Part shown: piece after piece, positions 53,449-63,051 of the stretch | Layout: each line of letters begins with the position of its first letter | Position numbering within the stretch: position 1 is the stretch's first letter | Source of the DNA: Lachnospiraceae bacterium A4 | GTDB taxonomy: Bacteria; Bacillota; Clostridia; Lachnospirales; Lachnospiraceae | Length of the DNA stretch: 64,000 nucleotides | Direction: 5' to 3' | Assembly: GCA_000403215.2 (NCBI GenBank) | Contig: KE159564.1 | Location: 37,105-101,104 of the forward strand | Position numbers and translations under genes: made by a program | The notes under the pieces: model-generated | What the model was told of the DNA's origin: nothing | Database searches by the model: none | Seen by the model: only the letters and a program-made list of their open reading frames with translations

Positions 53449-54897
53449 TTATTTGTCAAAATCACCGCGGATATCCCCTGTGGGCGGTGCCATCGGATAG
53501 TCCCCATTAAAACAGCCTGTACAAATGCCCAGTCCGTCCACCATCTCCCGCAGCCGCTCTATATCCAGATATCCCAGCGAATCCGCGCCGATCATTGCTC
53601 TAATCTCATCGACAGTCCTGTTATTTGCAATCAACTGGTCCTTTGCCGGTACATCTGTGCCAAAATAGCAGGGCCACAGAAAAGGCGGCGAGCTGATGCG
53701 CACATGAACCTCCTTTGCACCTGCCTCGCGCAGCATATGCACAATCCTGTCCGAAGTCGTGCCGCGCACGATCGAGTCGTCGATCATAATAATCCGTTTG
53801 CCGTTCACCGCTTCCTTGAGAACATTTAGCTTTACCTTCACACTCGACTCCCGGCTGCTCTGCCTGGGCTTGATAAAAGTCCTTCCTACATAGCCGTTCT
53901 TCACAAACGCTGTGCCGTAAGGTATCCCTGACTGTAACGAATACCCCAGTGCAGCCGCATTGCCAGACTCCGGCACGCCCACGACAAGGTCTGCCTCCAC
54001 GGGCGAATCCATCGCAAGAAAACGCCCCGCCTGGATTCGTGCCGCATATACGCTCACTCCGTCAAACTGGCTGTCAGGCCGCGCAAAATAAATGTATTCA
54101 AAGATACACCGCGCCTCCTGTTCTTTGGAGACGGCACGTGACAGATCTGACAGAATGCCGCCGTCCGGGGTAATCGTGACAGTCTCTCCCGGAAGGACGT
54201 CGCGCACAAACTCTGCGCCGATCGTATCCAGTGCACAGGTCTCAGAAGTGATGATATAGCTGTTTTCCCGTTTCCCGATACAGAGCGGCTTGAACCCATA
54301 CGGGTCTCTCGCCCCGATCAGCTTTCTGGGGCTCATCACCACCAGCGAGTATGCGCCCCGAAGCTTTTGACATGCCCGGTTTACTGCCTCCTCAACGGTT
54401 TGGGTTTGAAGGCGCTCGCGCGCAATATGGTACGCGATCACCTCCGAGTCAATCGTTGTCTGAAAAATAGCGCCTGTGTATTCCAAATCATGCCGAAGCT
54501 CTGCGGCGTTGATAAGATTGCCGTTGTGCGCAAGCGCCAGTGTCCCCTTCACATAATTTAACACAAGCGGCTGGGCGTTCTCCCGCGTGGACGCACCCGC
54601 TGTCGAGTAGCGCACATGTCCCACACCGATATCGCCCTTGAGCGGCTCGAGATTGTCCTGCGTGAACACTTCATTGACAAGCCCCATTCCCTTGTAGGAT
54701 ATTACTTTTCCTTTGGGACCGCTGGTCTCACTGACCGCTATGCCGCAGCTTTCCTGTCCCCTGTGCTGTAGCGCAAAAAGACCATAATAGATTGTCGATG
54801 CGACCTCCCGCCCCTCAAAGTCATAAATGCCAAAGACGCCGCACTCCTCCTTCACGCCTGTCTCGTCAAGATTTCTGTCGATCTCCTCATTGTACAT
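53449..54897 (-). CDS. purF: Amidophosphoribosyltransferase
   Basis: 482 aa. First committed step of purine synthesis: PRPP plus glutamine to phosphoribosylamine. The mature N-terminal Cys is in KEECGVFGIYDFEG, so 18 residues are a propeptide to be removed. Glutaminase RYSTAGASTRENAQPLV and AHNGNLIN; PRTase motif IIMIDDSIVRGTTSDRI; C-terminal CTGCFNGDYP with iron-sulfur cysteines as in the Bacillus type. Between purC and purB in one run. Confidence 0.96.
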   Translation of the reverse strand: MYNEEIDRNLDETGVKEECGVFGIYDFEGREVASTIYYGLFALQHRGQESCGIAVSETSGPKGKVISYKGMGLVNEVFTQDNLEPLKGDIGVGHVRYSTAGASTRENAQPLVLNYVKGTLALAHNGNLINAAELRHDLEYTGAIFQTTIDSEVIAYHIARERLQTQTVEEAVNRACQKLRGAYSLVVMSPRKLIGARDPYGFKPLCIGKRENSYIITSETCALDTIGAEFVRDVLPGETVTITPDGGILSDLSRAVSKEQEARCIFEYIYFARPDSQFDGVSVYAARIQAGRFLAMDSPVEADLVVGVPESGNAAALGYSLQSGIPYGTAFVKNGYVGRTFIKPRQSSRESSVKVKLNVLKEAVNGKRIIMIDDSIVRGTTSDRIVHMLREAGAKEVHVRISSPPFLWPCYFGTDVPAKDQLIANNRTVDEIRAMIGADSLGYLDIERLREMVDGLGICTGCFNGDYPMAPPTGDIRGDFDK

Positions 54898-54909
54898 AAA
54901 ATTTTTCCT

Positions 54910-55782
54910 TTATTTAAATTCTTTTCCTGTCAGCAGTGCAAACGCCTCTTTATATTTGTCAACCGTTCTGGTGACAACCTCCTCCGGCAGCAGGTTCTCG
55001 TTATCAGGATTTGCCCTGAGCCAGTCTCTCACATACTGCTTGTCAAAAGATGGCTGTCCCTTTCCTGCCTCGTATCCGTCCAGCGGCCAGAAGCGTGAAC
55101 TGTCCGGCGTGAGCATCTCATCGCCAAGCACCACATTGCCGTCCCTGTCAAGACCAAACTCAAACTTTGTATCCGCAATGATAATTCCTTTGCTCAGCGC
55201 ATATGCCGCACATTTTTTGTAGAGCGCGATCGTAGCCTCCTTAATCTTGACAGCGTACTCCTCTCCCTTTCCGGGAAACTGTGCTTCCAGCACCTCAATG
55301 CTGCGCTCAAAGGAGATATTCTCATCATGCAGTCCAATCTCTGCCTTGGTGCTCGGCGTGTAGATCGGCTCAGGAAGCTTCTCAGACTCCTGTAATCCCT
55401 CTGGCAGTTTTATGCCGCAAACAGTTCCATTCTCCTTGTAGCTTGCCCAGCCGCTGCCTGTGATATATCCGCGCACAATGCACTCAATTGGAAGCATCTC
55501 AAGTTTTTGGCACATCATGCTCTTTCCCTCAAACTGCTCGTTCTGGAAAAATTCGGGCATGTCCTTCACGTCCACAGAAATCATGTGGTTCGGTACAACC
55601 TCCTTCGTGAAATCAAACCAGAATTTTGACATCTGTGTCAGTATTGCGCCCTTGTTCGTAATCTTGTTTCTTAAAATGACATCAAAGGCGGAAATCCTGT
55701 CTGTCGCCACAATAATCAGACTGTTCCCGTTGTCATATACCTCACGTACCTTCCCCTCTTTGATTGGTGCAAATTCCTGCAT
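54910..55782 (-). CDS. purC: Phosphoribosylaminoimidazole-succinocarboxamide synthase
   Basis: 290 aa. It joins aspartate to CAIR. EGKVREVYDNGNSLIIVATDRISAFD at the start, IECIVRGYITGSGWASYKENG, then IIADTKFEFGLDRDGNVVLGDEMLTPDSSRFW. This is the longer SAICAR synthetase type. It precedes purF by 12 bp and follows the coiled-coil membrane gene by 38 bp with AGGAGG and no terminator. Confidence 0.96.
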   Translation of the reverse strand: MQEFAPIKEGKVREVYDNGNSLIIVATDRISAFDVILRNKITNKGAILTQMSKFWFDFTKEVVPNHMISVDVKDMPEFFQNEQFEGKSMMCQKLEMLPIECIVRGYITGSGWASYKENGTVCGIKLPEGLQESEKLPEPIYTPSTKAEIGLHDENISFERSIEVLEAQFPGKGEEYAVKIKEATIALYKKCAAYALSKGIIIADTKFEFGLDRDGNVVLGDEMLTPDSSRFWPLDGYEAGKGQPSFDKQYVRDWLRANPDNENLLPEEVVTRTVDKYKEAFALLTGKEFK

Positions 55783-55820
55783 CTCTTCTTCCTCCTAAAT
55801 ATATACTTTTATAAAATGCT

Positions 55821-57005
55821 TTAAGCAAGCGCTTTCTCATAGTCAGACACCAGATCTAAGATCTTCTCCGCGTACTCGGGATATTTATCCACAATATCCT
55901 TCACCTCGTCCTGTGCCTCCTGTGCCGCCTTGGCGTTGTACTCCATCTGTTTTCTGAGCTTCTGGCGGCGGATAATCAGTCCATGCCGGATTTCAATCAT
56001 CTCTTTATTGTCAATCAAGGCAGCCGCCTGACGCAGCCAGATATTCGGGTCTGCGAGATTGCAGCGGCGCAGCAGTTTGATCAGCGCGGCCTCATTAAAG
56101 TCCAAATCCTGATCCATCTGCTTCTCCTGCTCACGGTGAATATTTTCCTCTAAATATTTGTCCCAGAGCTTTTTGAGCTCGTTGGAACTGTTCACATCAT
56201 ATTTCACATACAGATATTCCAGAAGATTTGTGTTGTTCACATAGCGGATTTTCACTGTATTGTGCAGCAGCACAAGTTTATTAATTCCCTTCTCAACCCT
56301 CACAAGCTCGCGCTGTGCATCATGGAATTTGACATACACAAACGCAAGTGTTGACGCTGCGATGAGCACAGCGACCGCATAGCCCAGCGACACTTCTAAC
56401 TGCCATGCCGCACCGATAATCGTGAGCATCAGCACCAGAAACAGCATCGAGCCAACGCAGATAAAGGTGAGGCCTTTCATATTCTGCATTGTATTTAGAA
56501 GCTCGTTCTTTCGGAAATAATAGGCATGGCGCTCACCTTCAAGCCTTCCCATATCTTTTTTGACAAGGACTTGATAATCTTCTGCCTCTTTGAGCTTGCT
56601 GTATCCCTCTGGCATATACTGCTCTACGCGCTCCATGCGCAGATAATCCTCCGGCTTCATAATACGCCGCTTTTTGTCAAGCTTCTCCCTGCTGTTTTCG
56701 AGCTCGAGAAGCTTTGTAGCATACGTCTTTAGCTGCTCCTTCACCTCGTCTGTCTGTGCCTCGATTTCCTCCATATCGGTCAAGTAAGATGTCACCAGAT
56801 TATATTCTCCTCCCAGCGCGTCCAGCTCCTTTGACGCCTCTGACATCTGCTCCAGACACGCCTTGACGTAGTGCTCGCGCTGTTTCTTGTCATGCATGTC
56901 AATATTATCGCGCTTTAAGCTCTCCTCCTCCCAGTCGGGGCGGCACACATTTTCTTCATCCGCCTGACGGTCAAAAAGTCCCTTGATTTTTCCCAGTAAC
57001 CCCAT
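55821..57005 (-). CDS. Coiled-coil protein with two membrane spans (DUF5717/5716 operon)
   Basis: 394 aa from the ATG at 57005 (AAAGGAG 8 nt upstream; an ATG at 57011 touches the site). No known domain. Residues about 45-175 are a long charged coiled coil (EQMSEASKELDALGGEY, LLELENSREKLDKKRRI). Two hydrophobic helices lie at about 180-203 and 208-228, close enough to form a hairpin in the membrane. A second charged region follows with many Glu/Lys and a short helical end (DEVKDIVDKYPEYAEKIL). Both ends should therefore face the cytoplasm. Last of four genes (15-27 bp spacing); it could anchor the complex formed by the others. Role unknown. Confidence 0.72.
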   Translation of the reverse strand: MGLLGKIKGLFDRQADEENVCRPDWEEESLKRDNIDMHDKKQREHYVKACLEQMSEASKELDALGGEYNLVTSYLTDMEEIEAQTDEVKEQLKTYATKLLELENSREKLDKKRRIMKPEDYLRMERVEQYMPEGYSKLKEAEDYQVLVKKDMGRLEGERHAYYFRKNELLNTMQNMKGLTFICVGSMLFLVLMLTIIGAAWQLEVSLGYAVAVLIAASTLAFVYVKFHDAQRELVRVEKGINKLVLLHNTVKIRYVNNTNLLEYLYVKYDVNSSNELKKLWDKYLEENIHREQEKQMDQDLDFNEAALIKLLRRCNLADPNIWLRQAAALIDNKEMIEIRHGLIIRRQKLRKQMEYNAKAAQEAQDEVKDIVDKYPEYAEKILDLVSDYEKALA

Positions 57006-57026
57006 TTTCATACTCCTTTCGCCATT

Positions 57027-57860
57027 TTAGTCCATTGTCTGACGTTTGTAATCCTTCTTGAGCTGCCTGATCAGCCCCTGTGACTGCTGGCTGTACGCCT
57101 CGAGCTGTCCTTCCTCCCTGAGCCGCGCAAGCTCTGTCACGAGCTGCCGCTCTCTCGATACAAGCCATCTTTCATCTGCCTGCGCACACAGTTGCTCTAC
57201 CTTTAGAAAATCCTCCTCCCAATTCGGATTCTCGCGCTTAAACGCGCCGTATGCATAGTCTGTGAGTGCTTTTTTGTTCGCAAGGATATAGGCATATCTC
57301 GTCTGCCTGTCAGGATGCAAAAGATACGCTTCATAATATAAGTTTGCCGCCTGCTTATAGGCAAAATCCATGGCATAGACCGACGCCATATTATAATACA
57401 GCAGCGCCCTCCCTGCGCTGTCCCGCGATGGTATGTACTCCACAAGCTCTCTGTAAATCGAAAGTGCCTGACGGAATCTCCCCTGTTGGTACAGATATTC
57501 TGCCCGTTTTTTGTAGCGCTCGATCGTCGTGAGGCTGGACTGTTCTTTTAAGATACGGTCAACCTGTCTGATCGTGCTGCTGTCATACATCCCGGTCCGC
57601 TCAAAAACGGTCGAGACAAAGGCAGCCACGGACACATGTTTCCTGACATAGCCCTCGAGTTCATCTGCCAGCTCTGTAAGCCCGCATTCGTGGCGGATCC
57701 AGTTGACCAGCTCTGCCGAGACCACCGAGTCATCCAGCAAATGCACCCTTTCCATAAAATAATAACATAATTCCTCTATAGAATACAATGAAATGTCAGA
57801 AAATTTTAAATAAAATGGATTTTTTGCATAATTTCCTGTGCATAAACAAACATTATTCAT
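57027..57860 (-). CDS. TPR-repeat protein of the DUF5717/5716 operon
   Basis: 277 aa, soluble. Residues about 1-110 form a helical domain of their own (SIEELCYYFMERVHLLDDSVVSAELVNWI, VRKHVSVAAFVSTVFERTGMY). Residues about 120-210 hold TPR-type repeats: YKKRAEYLYQQGRFRQALSIYRELVEYIP, ALLYYNMASVYAMDFAYKQAANLYYEAYLLHP. TPRs bind other proteins, so it probably links members of the operon. The C-terminal helix is strongly charged. It starts 20 bp after the DUF5716 gene. Confidence 0.75.
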   Translation of the reverse strand: MNNVCLCTGNYAKNPFYLKFSDISLYSIEELCYYFMERVHLLDDSVVSAELVNWIRHECGLTELADELEGYVRKHVSVAAFVSTVFERTGMYDSSTIRQVDRILKEQSSLTTIERYKKRAEYLYQQGRFRQALSIYRELVEYIPSRDSAGRALLYYNMASVYAMDFAYKQAANLYYEAYLLHPDRQTRYAYILANKKALTDYAYGAFKRENPNWEEDFLKVEQLCAQADERWLVSRERQLVTELARLREEGQLEAYSQQSQGLIRQLKKDYKRQTMD

Positions 57861-57880
57861 TTACATAACCTCTTCCCCAT

Positions 57881-59203
57881 TTATGTAATCGCCTCAAGCG
57901 GCAGACATTCTCTCCAGACCTGCCCCGTGGATGGGAAAAATTCGCCAAAGCCCTTGTCCGTAATCTCAATCTGCACAGCATTGGCATCCTCCATATAAAA
58001 CCGAAGCCCTACACGGTTTGTCTTATTGCCCCTGACCTTCATGCCCTCAAGCGAAATCCGCGCCACGCGTGTCTTTTTCCCATCAACCGGAGAAATATTG
58101 AGCGTAATCGTATTGTTTTTGACAAGCATCACATCAAAAACACTGTTTGCCTCATACCAGTTTGTGCCAGCGTCCAAAATCGGATAATAAATCTCCGTCT
58201 GTCCTTTATCGCAGGTCATTCCGATATTCGCCCGCAGCTTGTCCGCCGACAGATATACATACGCGCCGGACAGCGTGGAGGGATACACCCTCTCCCGCGC
58301 CCCGTAACACGCCCCTTTACTGAAAAGATTGTTCCCCTGAAACACACGCCTTCCGCGGCACATGTACTTGAGCGAATCCCTGCACCATTCCTTTGAAAAA
58401 TGTTCGCCCAGCAAAAAGACCGATGTGATGACCCGCTGGTCACAGTTCTTGCGCACAATCTCAAGCAGCGCTGCGTCGAGCTGCTTGTAAAATGCACTCT
58501 TTGCCGTCTCATTCTTATCTGACAGGTCCGGAATCCGCATTTGCGGATAATTTGCCGTCTCTATAAAACACGCCACTGGATTTGTCTTTCTGTTCATCGA
58601 GAGCAGATGGCTGTCAATGCCGTCACTTCTGTAATCATACAGCAGGACATCATGAATCCACATCTCCTGCGGCTGATGAATCATATATTGAAAAAAACAG
58701 TCCTCATGGCTCAAAAAATATACTTCGAGCTTTCGCTGCCCTGCGCGGTTTGACGCATTGCGAAGCATCTCCATGACCCCTTTATCCATCTCCTTGAGTG
58801 TGAATGCCACCGCCGCAATCTCTTCGGAGACAATATACGCCGACAGCAGGGCAAGCGCCTTTCGCACAAACAGGGCAAGCAGCTCTTCCGCCGTCACCGC
58901 CTCCTCGGCAGCCGAAGCTGTGCCAACCTTGACACTGGTGTTGTTTTTCGCCAGCACCAGCAGATTTTCAACAAGCGTTCCCTCCCCTTCCTTGGCAGTT
59001 TTCAACGCTTCTTTGCCAATCAGCCATGCCGCGCTTCCCGTGGCGTTCTTTTTTTTGCACAGCAGTGTAGGAATATTGTACTGCTCTTCCCCCATCACCA
59101 GACTCACCGTGTCCGGCATACTCTGGTCCTGTCTGCAATAGCTAATCTGTGAGTAGTCATTTCCAAGATCAAACCCGACAACCACTTTATTCTTTTTCGT
59201 CAT
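57881..59203 (-). CDS. DUF5716 protein, actin/Hsp70-like fold
   Basis: 440 aa. The start VVVGFDLGNDYSQISYC has the form of the phosphate-1 loop of the actin/Hsp70/sugar-kinase (ASKHA) fold (DLGTxxS). YFLSHEDCFFQYMIHQ and DVLLYDYRSDGIDSHLL stand where the linker and phosphate-2 loops are expected, and VFLLGEHFSKEWC where the adenosine loop (GG) is expected; the latter two are degenerate. It may bind ATP weakly or have lost hydrolysis. DUF5716 is known mainly from Lachnospiraceae and lacks an assigned function. Second gene of the operon, 21 bp after DUF5717. Confidence 0.78.
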   Translation of the reverse strand: MTKKNKVVVGFDLGNDYSQISYCRQDQSMPDTVSLVMGEEQYNIPTLLCKKKNATGSAAWLIGKEALKTAKEGEGTLVENLLVLAKNNTSVKVGTASAAEEAVTAEELLALFVRKALALLSAYIVSEEIAAVAFTLKEMDKGVMEMLRNASNRAGQRKLEVYFLSHEDCFFQYMIHQPQEMWIHDVLLYDYRSDGIDSHLLSMNRKTNPVACFIETANYPQMRIPDLSDKNETAKSAFYKQLDAALLEIVRKNCDQRVITSVFLLGEHFSKEWCRDSLKYMCRGRRVFQGNNLFSKGACYGARERVYPSTLSGAYVYLSADKLRANIGMTCDKGQTEIYYPILDAGTNWYEANSVFDVMLVKNNTITLNISPVDGKKTRVARISLEGMKVRGNKTNRVGLRFYMEDANAVQIEITDKGFGEFFPSTGQVWRECLPLEAIT

Positions 59204-59224
59204 AACAACTCTTTACCCCTCTGG

Positions 59225-62200
59225 TCACAATACCTTAAACAGCTCTCTGACGCAGAAATCCTGATACACATAGTCCTCTGTCAGCTGCTGTGCCGTCACC
59301 TCGTCCCGCACGCCGATACTCAGTAAAATATCATTTAAGATGCTGAACCGGTCGGCTGTGCCCTGCTTCCCTGACGCCGCAGAGGTTTCTGACAGCCCGG
59401 AAAGTGTGCCGCTCTGCGTCACATGCTCTCTGACCACATTATCGTCGTCCAGATAGTTTTCTGTAATATAATACTGTATCGTCTCTCCATAAAAAAGCTG
59501 GAACATACTCACATGAATCCCATCGTACATTTCCTTCATTTCGCGGATTTCATAACTGCCCTCCTCCACAGAGTCATCATCAAAGGCGTAATGTATATAG
59601 ACCTGACTCTGCGGCTGTGTCCGGTACTCTATAAAGATACTGTTTTTGATATAATGCAGCTCTGGCACCAGCTCCACCAGCTTCACATAAAACGGAAAAT
59701 AGATGTCCTCATTCAGCAGCTCCCGGATAAACAGCCGCGCGACATCCTGCGGAAGCTCTGTCTGCTGTACATTTTCTGCCCAGAATTTTAAGAGCGCCAG
59801 CTTGCACACCTTGTCTGTCAGTGCTTTTTTGTCATACTTCTGGTACAGGATATCAAATACCTCCGGGTGAATAATCGCCTCATAGACAAAGTATTCATAT
59901 GCAATGTTCATCAAAATCCCATTCACCAGTGACGCATCGTGCGCCTCATACTGCACATATGCGATCAGCATCTCATCCCGGTCCTGAATGGCAGCCCCGG
60001 TAAACACAATCTGCCTGAGAAGCCGCTCTAGTATGAGCTTTGCATCCAATTCCAAATCTACTGCGGATTTCCACAATTTGCGAAGCTCAGACGACCTGCC
60101 GTCATAATTCATCATCAGATAGCGCAGAATATTCTCGTCATACTTCATATTCTTGTAGATGTAATGTGCAACATTCACAAGAAATTCATCATATTCATAA
60201 TCTTTACTGACAATCCGTTTGCTGACCAGCCTTGCCACCGCTTTAGACTCCACATCTGCCACGCCAAAAGATCTCAGCCAGTAATACGCCTTGTCAAACA
60301 TGCCCCTCGAGATCAGATACTTGATAAATTCTGCACGCTCGGACGCCTCCATATCATCTGCCTCGACGTCCTCCAAAAAGGCATCCAGCTCGCCAATCAT
60401 GTCATTGTCATAATAAAACCGAAGCAGCTTCGTCCGGATTTCCTTCTTAAAGCTCTCCACCACCTGCGGCGATTCCGCAAGATTCTTAAAGCGTTTTACA
60501 TTGTCCTGCGTTATGGTAATGTAATTCTTGTCCACTTCACACAGATAAATGTCAAAGCTCAGCCGTCCCTGCATATAACCGCTGATATATGCCACCTGTC
60601 TCTTTGGGTCCATCAACTGTTTATTTTCATAATCAATGCTCTTTGTAAAACGGTTTCCATGCTCGTCCTGTAAAAAAAGTTTATATTCACTGCCATAAAT
60701 CGGTATCATGCAGACACAATTTTCCACCGGATACGAGCTCTCGCCGTTCACCTTCTCATGAATAACCACAATGTTTTTCACCTTGGGGTTATCGACGTAG
60801 ATGCGGTGCATAAAAAGCAGCGGCGTAAACGCATATGCCGTCTCATCTGTGACCATCTGCGGCGCCAGCATATTTTTATATAAATATGCCAGATTTTCAT
60901 TGATGTGGCCCAGCCTGATCTGGTCTACCACAAACCGTTCAATCGCGATGCGGTAACTCTGCTCTAAGTCTGGATATTTGTCTTTATTTTTGATGATATA
61001 GGCATACAAAAAGGCATTTAACTCATAATCCAGATTGCTTTGGTAGGCAAAATACATCAGCACCATCTTGGGAATCTCAATACTTCCCTTGATGTCCCCA
61101 TACTTGTCAAGTTCAAGCGACATCATATAATACTCATACAGTCCCGTCACTCTCACCGAATGCTCTACCCCCAGCGCATACCACGGGTAGCAGGCGGCAC
61201 CTTTTTTGCCGCCCAGTATCAGTATATGGCAGACCGACGCCACTGTCTGCGGCGAGCCATACGCCTCATAAACCTTTCCTAAAATTCTGACAAGCAGCGC
61301 CGAGTACTCCTTCTTGCGGGCGGCAAGATATTGAAGCTGCTCGATTAGTTCCGGTTTGAGAATCTGCTGTCTGGCGCCATGCCACAGAACACTTTCCTCA
61401 AATTTGTCAAGCTTTAACAGAAAAGTAGGACGTTCTAAGAGCAGCATAACCGCCTCGCACAATAACAGCGGGCTGGTACAGCCGTTCTCAAACATCTCCT
61501 CCATAAACTGCCATCGCTGTTCTTTATTCCGAAACAGCTCTTCATTGAGCTGAAGGACAAACCAGCCCAGACGCCACTCCGACGGATTATTGACATAGAT
61601 CGTCTCAATCTCATCACTAATATTCTTGACATAGTCCTCTGCGCAGTTAATCAGCGTTGTCAGATACAGGTAATAGCAGTTTTGAAAAATGTCACTCGGC
61701 TCCTTGGACAGCCGCTGTTCAAGCAGGTCAAGATACCATTTTGCCTCGTTAAAACGCTCCTTTGCGATGAGAAGCTGCACGCGGTATAAATTGTAGAGAA
61801 TACTGTCCTCGTCCATCTCCAGCAAAATTTCCAACGCCTTCTCAAAACGGTGAAGCCACTGCGCCAGCGTAATCTTTTCCATGCGCATGTCCACATAGCT
61901 GCGAATCATGTCACAGACTGCCCTGCGCTGTCTGCGGTTTTCCGTCCGCTGCTCCTGTTCCTCTTCCATCAAAATGTCAACTGGTATCGTGTACTCATTG
62001 CACGCATCTGAAAAAATCACTGCCCCGCTGTTGACGCCTTCATGCAGTTTGGAAGCATCTATGTAAATATCAAAAACACACTGGTTTTCGACAAAATCCG
62101 CATTAGTAAGCTGCTGTCTGGCAGTGCTGATAAAATCCCCCTTAATCCACACCTGGACGCATCCATAGCCCCAACTGCTCTTTTGAATCACGATGCTTTT

Positions 62201-62800
62201 CACGATACTGTCCTGCACATCCTCAAGCAGAAATCCTTCTATATCAAAGGTGTAAATAATCGGCGTCTTTTTACTAATCTCGATCAAAAATTCCTCTACA
62301 TTCTGCTCGTTGCCCTCATTGCGCGTCAGCCCCGTGTAAGACATGACCGCATTTTTATCACTCCTGTGCAGTATGGAGGCAAAATTCCGAGCGTAAAAAA
62401 GCGCAACTGCCTCCTCCCAGTTGGTCTGCGCCAGATTCGTAAAATGAAACAGATTCTTGATCGTTCCCAGAGAACTCTGCATCCGCGGCTTCTGCACACT
62501 GACATGATACGGTATCACATACTCACCGCGGTTGCTGATCAGTACAAACTCTCCACGGATACTGCTGCCCGCCTCAACAGATGTCCCGTCAAAGCAGTAC
62601 GAAACCTGTGTCTCCTCACCCGAAAAAGTATTCTCATGTACTCTCATTCTGGTATCTGACGAATAGATTTTTCCCTCTGTATATTTGTCAGCGGCATGTA
62701 TGGCAAAGCTGTCCTCAACAATTTCTCCCAGTTCTGCACTAAACTCTATATTCTGACAAGAAATCTCGAGATACTCCGGCTTTTCCTTATTGTCACCCAT
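59225..62800 (-). CDS. DUF5717 giant helical-repeat protein
   Basis: 1191 aa, no signal peptide or membrane helix. N-terminal beta-rich domain (about 1-110, GEIVEDSFAIHAADKYTEGKIYSSD, RGEYVIPYHVSV), a second Ig-like part near 195-290, then a long helical array (about 300-900) with TPR-like pairs (LIAKERFNEAKWYLDLLEQRL, YYLYLTTLINCAEDYV). The end (about 1060-1140, SQVYIHYAFDDDSVEEGSYEIREM) is again beta-type. It is the first gene of the unit, with its own promoter. Size and repeats suggest a scaffold. Family DUF5717 has no assigned function. Confidence 0.78.
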   Translation of the reverse strand: MGDNKEKPEYLEISCQNIEFSAELGEIVEDSFAIHAADKYTEGKIYSSDTRMRVHENTFSGEETQVSYCFDGTSVEAGSSIRGEFVLISNRGEYVIPYHVSVQKPRMQSSLGTIKNLFHFTNLAQTNWEEAVALFYARNFASILHRSDKNAVMSYTGLTRNEGNEQNVEEFLIEISKKTPIIYTFDIEGFLLEDVQDSIVKSIVIQKSSWGYGCVQVWIKGDFISTARQQLTNADFVENQCVFDIYIDASKLHEGVNSGAVIFSDACNEYTIPVDILMEEEQEQRTENRRQRRAVCDMIRSYVDMRMEKITLAQWLHRFEKALEILLEMDEDSILYNLYRVQLLIAKERFNEAKWYLDLLEQRLSKEPSDIFQNCYYLYLTTLINCAEDYVKNISDEIETIYVNNPSEWRLGWFVLQLNEELFRNKEQRWQFMEEMFENGCTSPLLLCEAVMLLLERPTFLLKLDKFEESVLWHGARQQILKPELIEQLQYLAARKKEYSALLVRILGKVYEAYGSPQTVASVCHILILGGKKGAACYPWYALGVEHSVRVTGLYEYYMMSLELDKYGDIKGSIEIPKMVLMYFAYQSNLDYELNAFLYAYIIKNKDKYPDLEQSYRIAIERFVVDQIRLGHINENLAYLYKNMLAPQMVTDETAYAFTPLLFMHRIYVDNPKVKNIVVIHEKVNGESSYPVENCVCMIPIYGSEYKLFLQDEHGNRFTKSIDYENKQLMDPKRQVAYISGYMQGRLSFDIYLCEVDKNYITITQDNVKRFKNLAESPQVVESFKKEIRTKLLRFYYDNDMIGELDAFLEDVEADDMEASERAEFIKYLISRGMFDKAYYWLRSFGVADVESKAVARLVSKRIVSKDYEYDEFLVNVAHYIYKNMKYDENILRYLMMNYDGRSSELRKLWKSAVDLELDAKLILERLLRQIVFTGAAIQDRDEMLIAYVQYEAHDASLVNGILMNIAYEYFVYEAIIHPEVFDILYQKYDKKALTDKVCKLALLKFWAENVQQTELPQDVARLFIRELLNEDIYFPFYVKLVELVPELHYIKNSIFIEYRTQPQSQVYIHYAFDDDSVEEGSYEIREMKEMYDGIHVSMFQLFYGETIQYYITENYLDDDNVVREHVTQSGTLSGLSETSAASGKQGTADRFSILNDILLSIGVRDEVTAQQLTEDYVYQDFCVRELFKVL

Positions 62801-62833
62801 TGTTTCACTTCCTTAAAAAACTCATTATCTTCT

Positions 62834-62863
62834 AGTATACCCTATAAGGTGACATTATGTAAA
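62834..62863 (-). promoter_or_regulatory. Promoter of the DUF5717 operon
   Basis: TTTACA (62863-62858), 18 nt, TATACT (62839-62834) on the minus strand; leader about 30 nt with AAGGAAGTG. No other promoter was seen between here and purA, so the transcript might extend into the pur genes. Confidence 0.68.
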
Positions 62864-62998
62864 TAATGAAATGAAACTTTGTTCAAACTTTGTCATTTCT
62901 TCCTTCTTTCAGATGACAAAATCCCACACATCACCTGTCAAACAGCGATGCAAACAGCAATGCACACGGCAAAAGAGCATCGTCGCTATGACATGAAA

Positions 62999-63043
62999 GA
63001 GTCCCTCTGTCGTGAAATTACCTTTCACCAACATGAGGGACTC
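62999..63043 (-). terminator. Hairpin after truA
   Basis: GAGTCCCTC and GAGGGACTC, 9-bp perfect arms with a 27-nt inner region, starting 9 bp after the truA stop; only three T follow. Probably a weak terminator. The rest of 62864-62998 is empty. Confidence 0.55.
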
Positions 63044-63051
63044 AATTCAAT

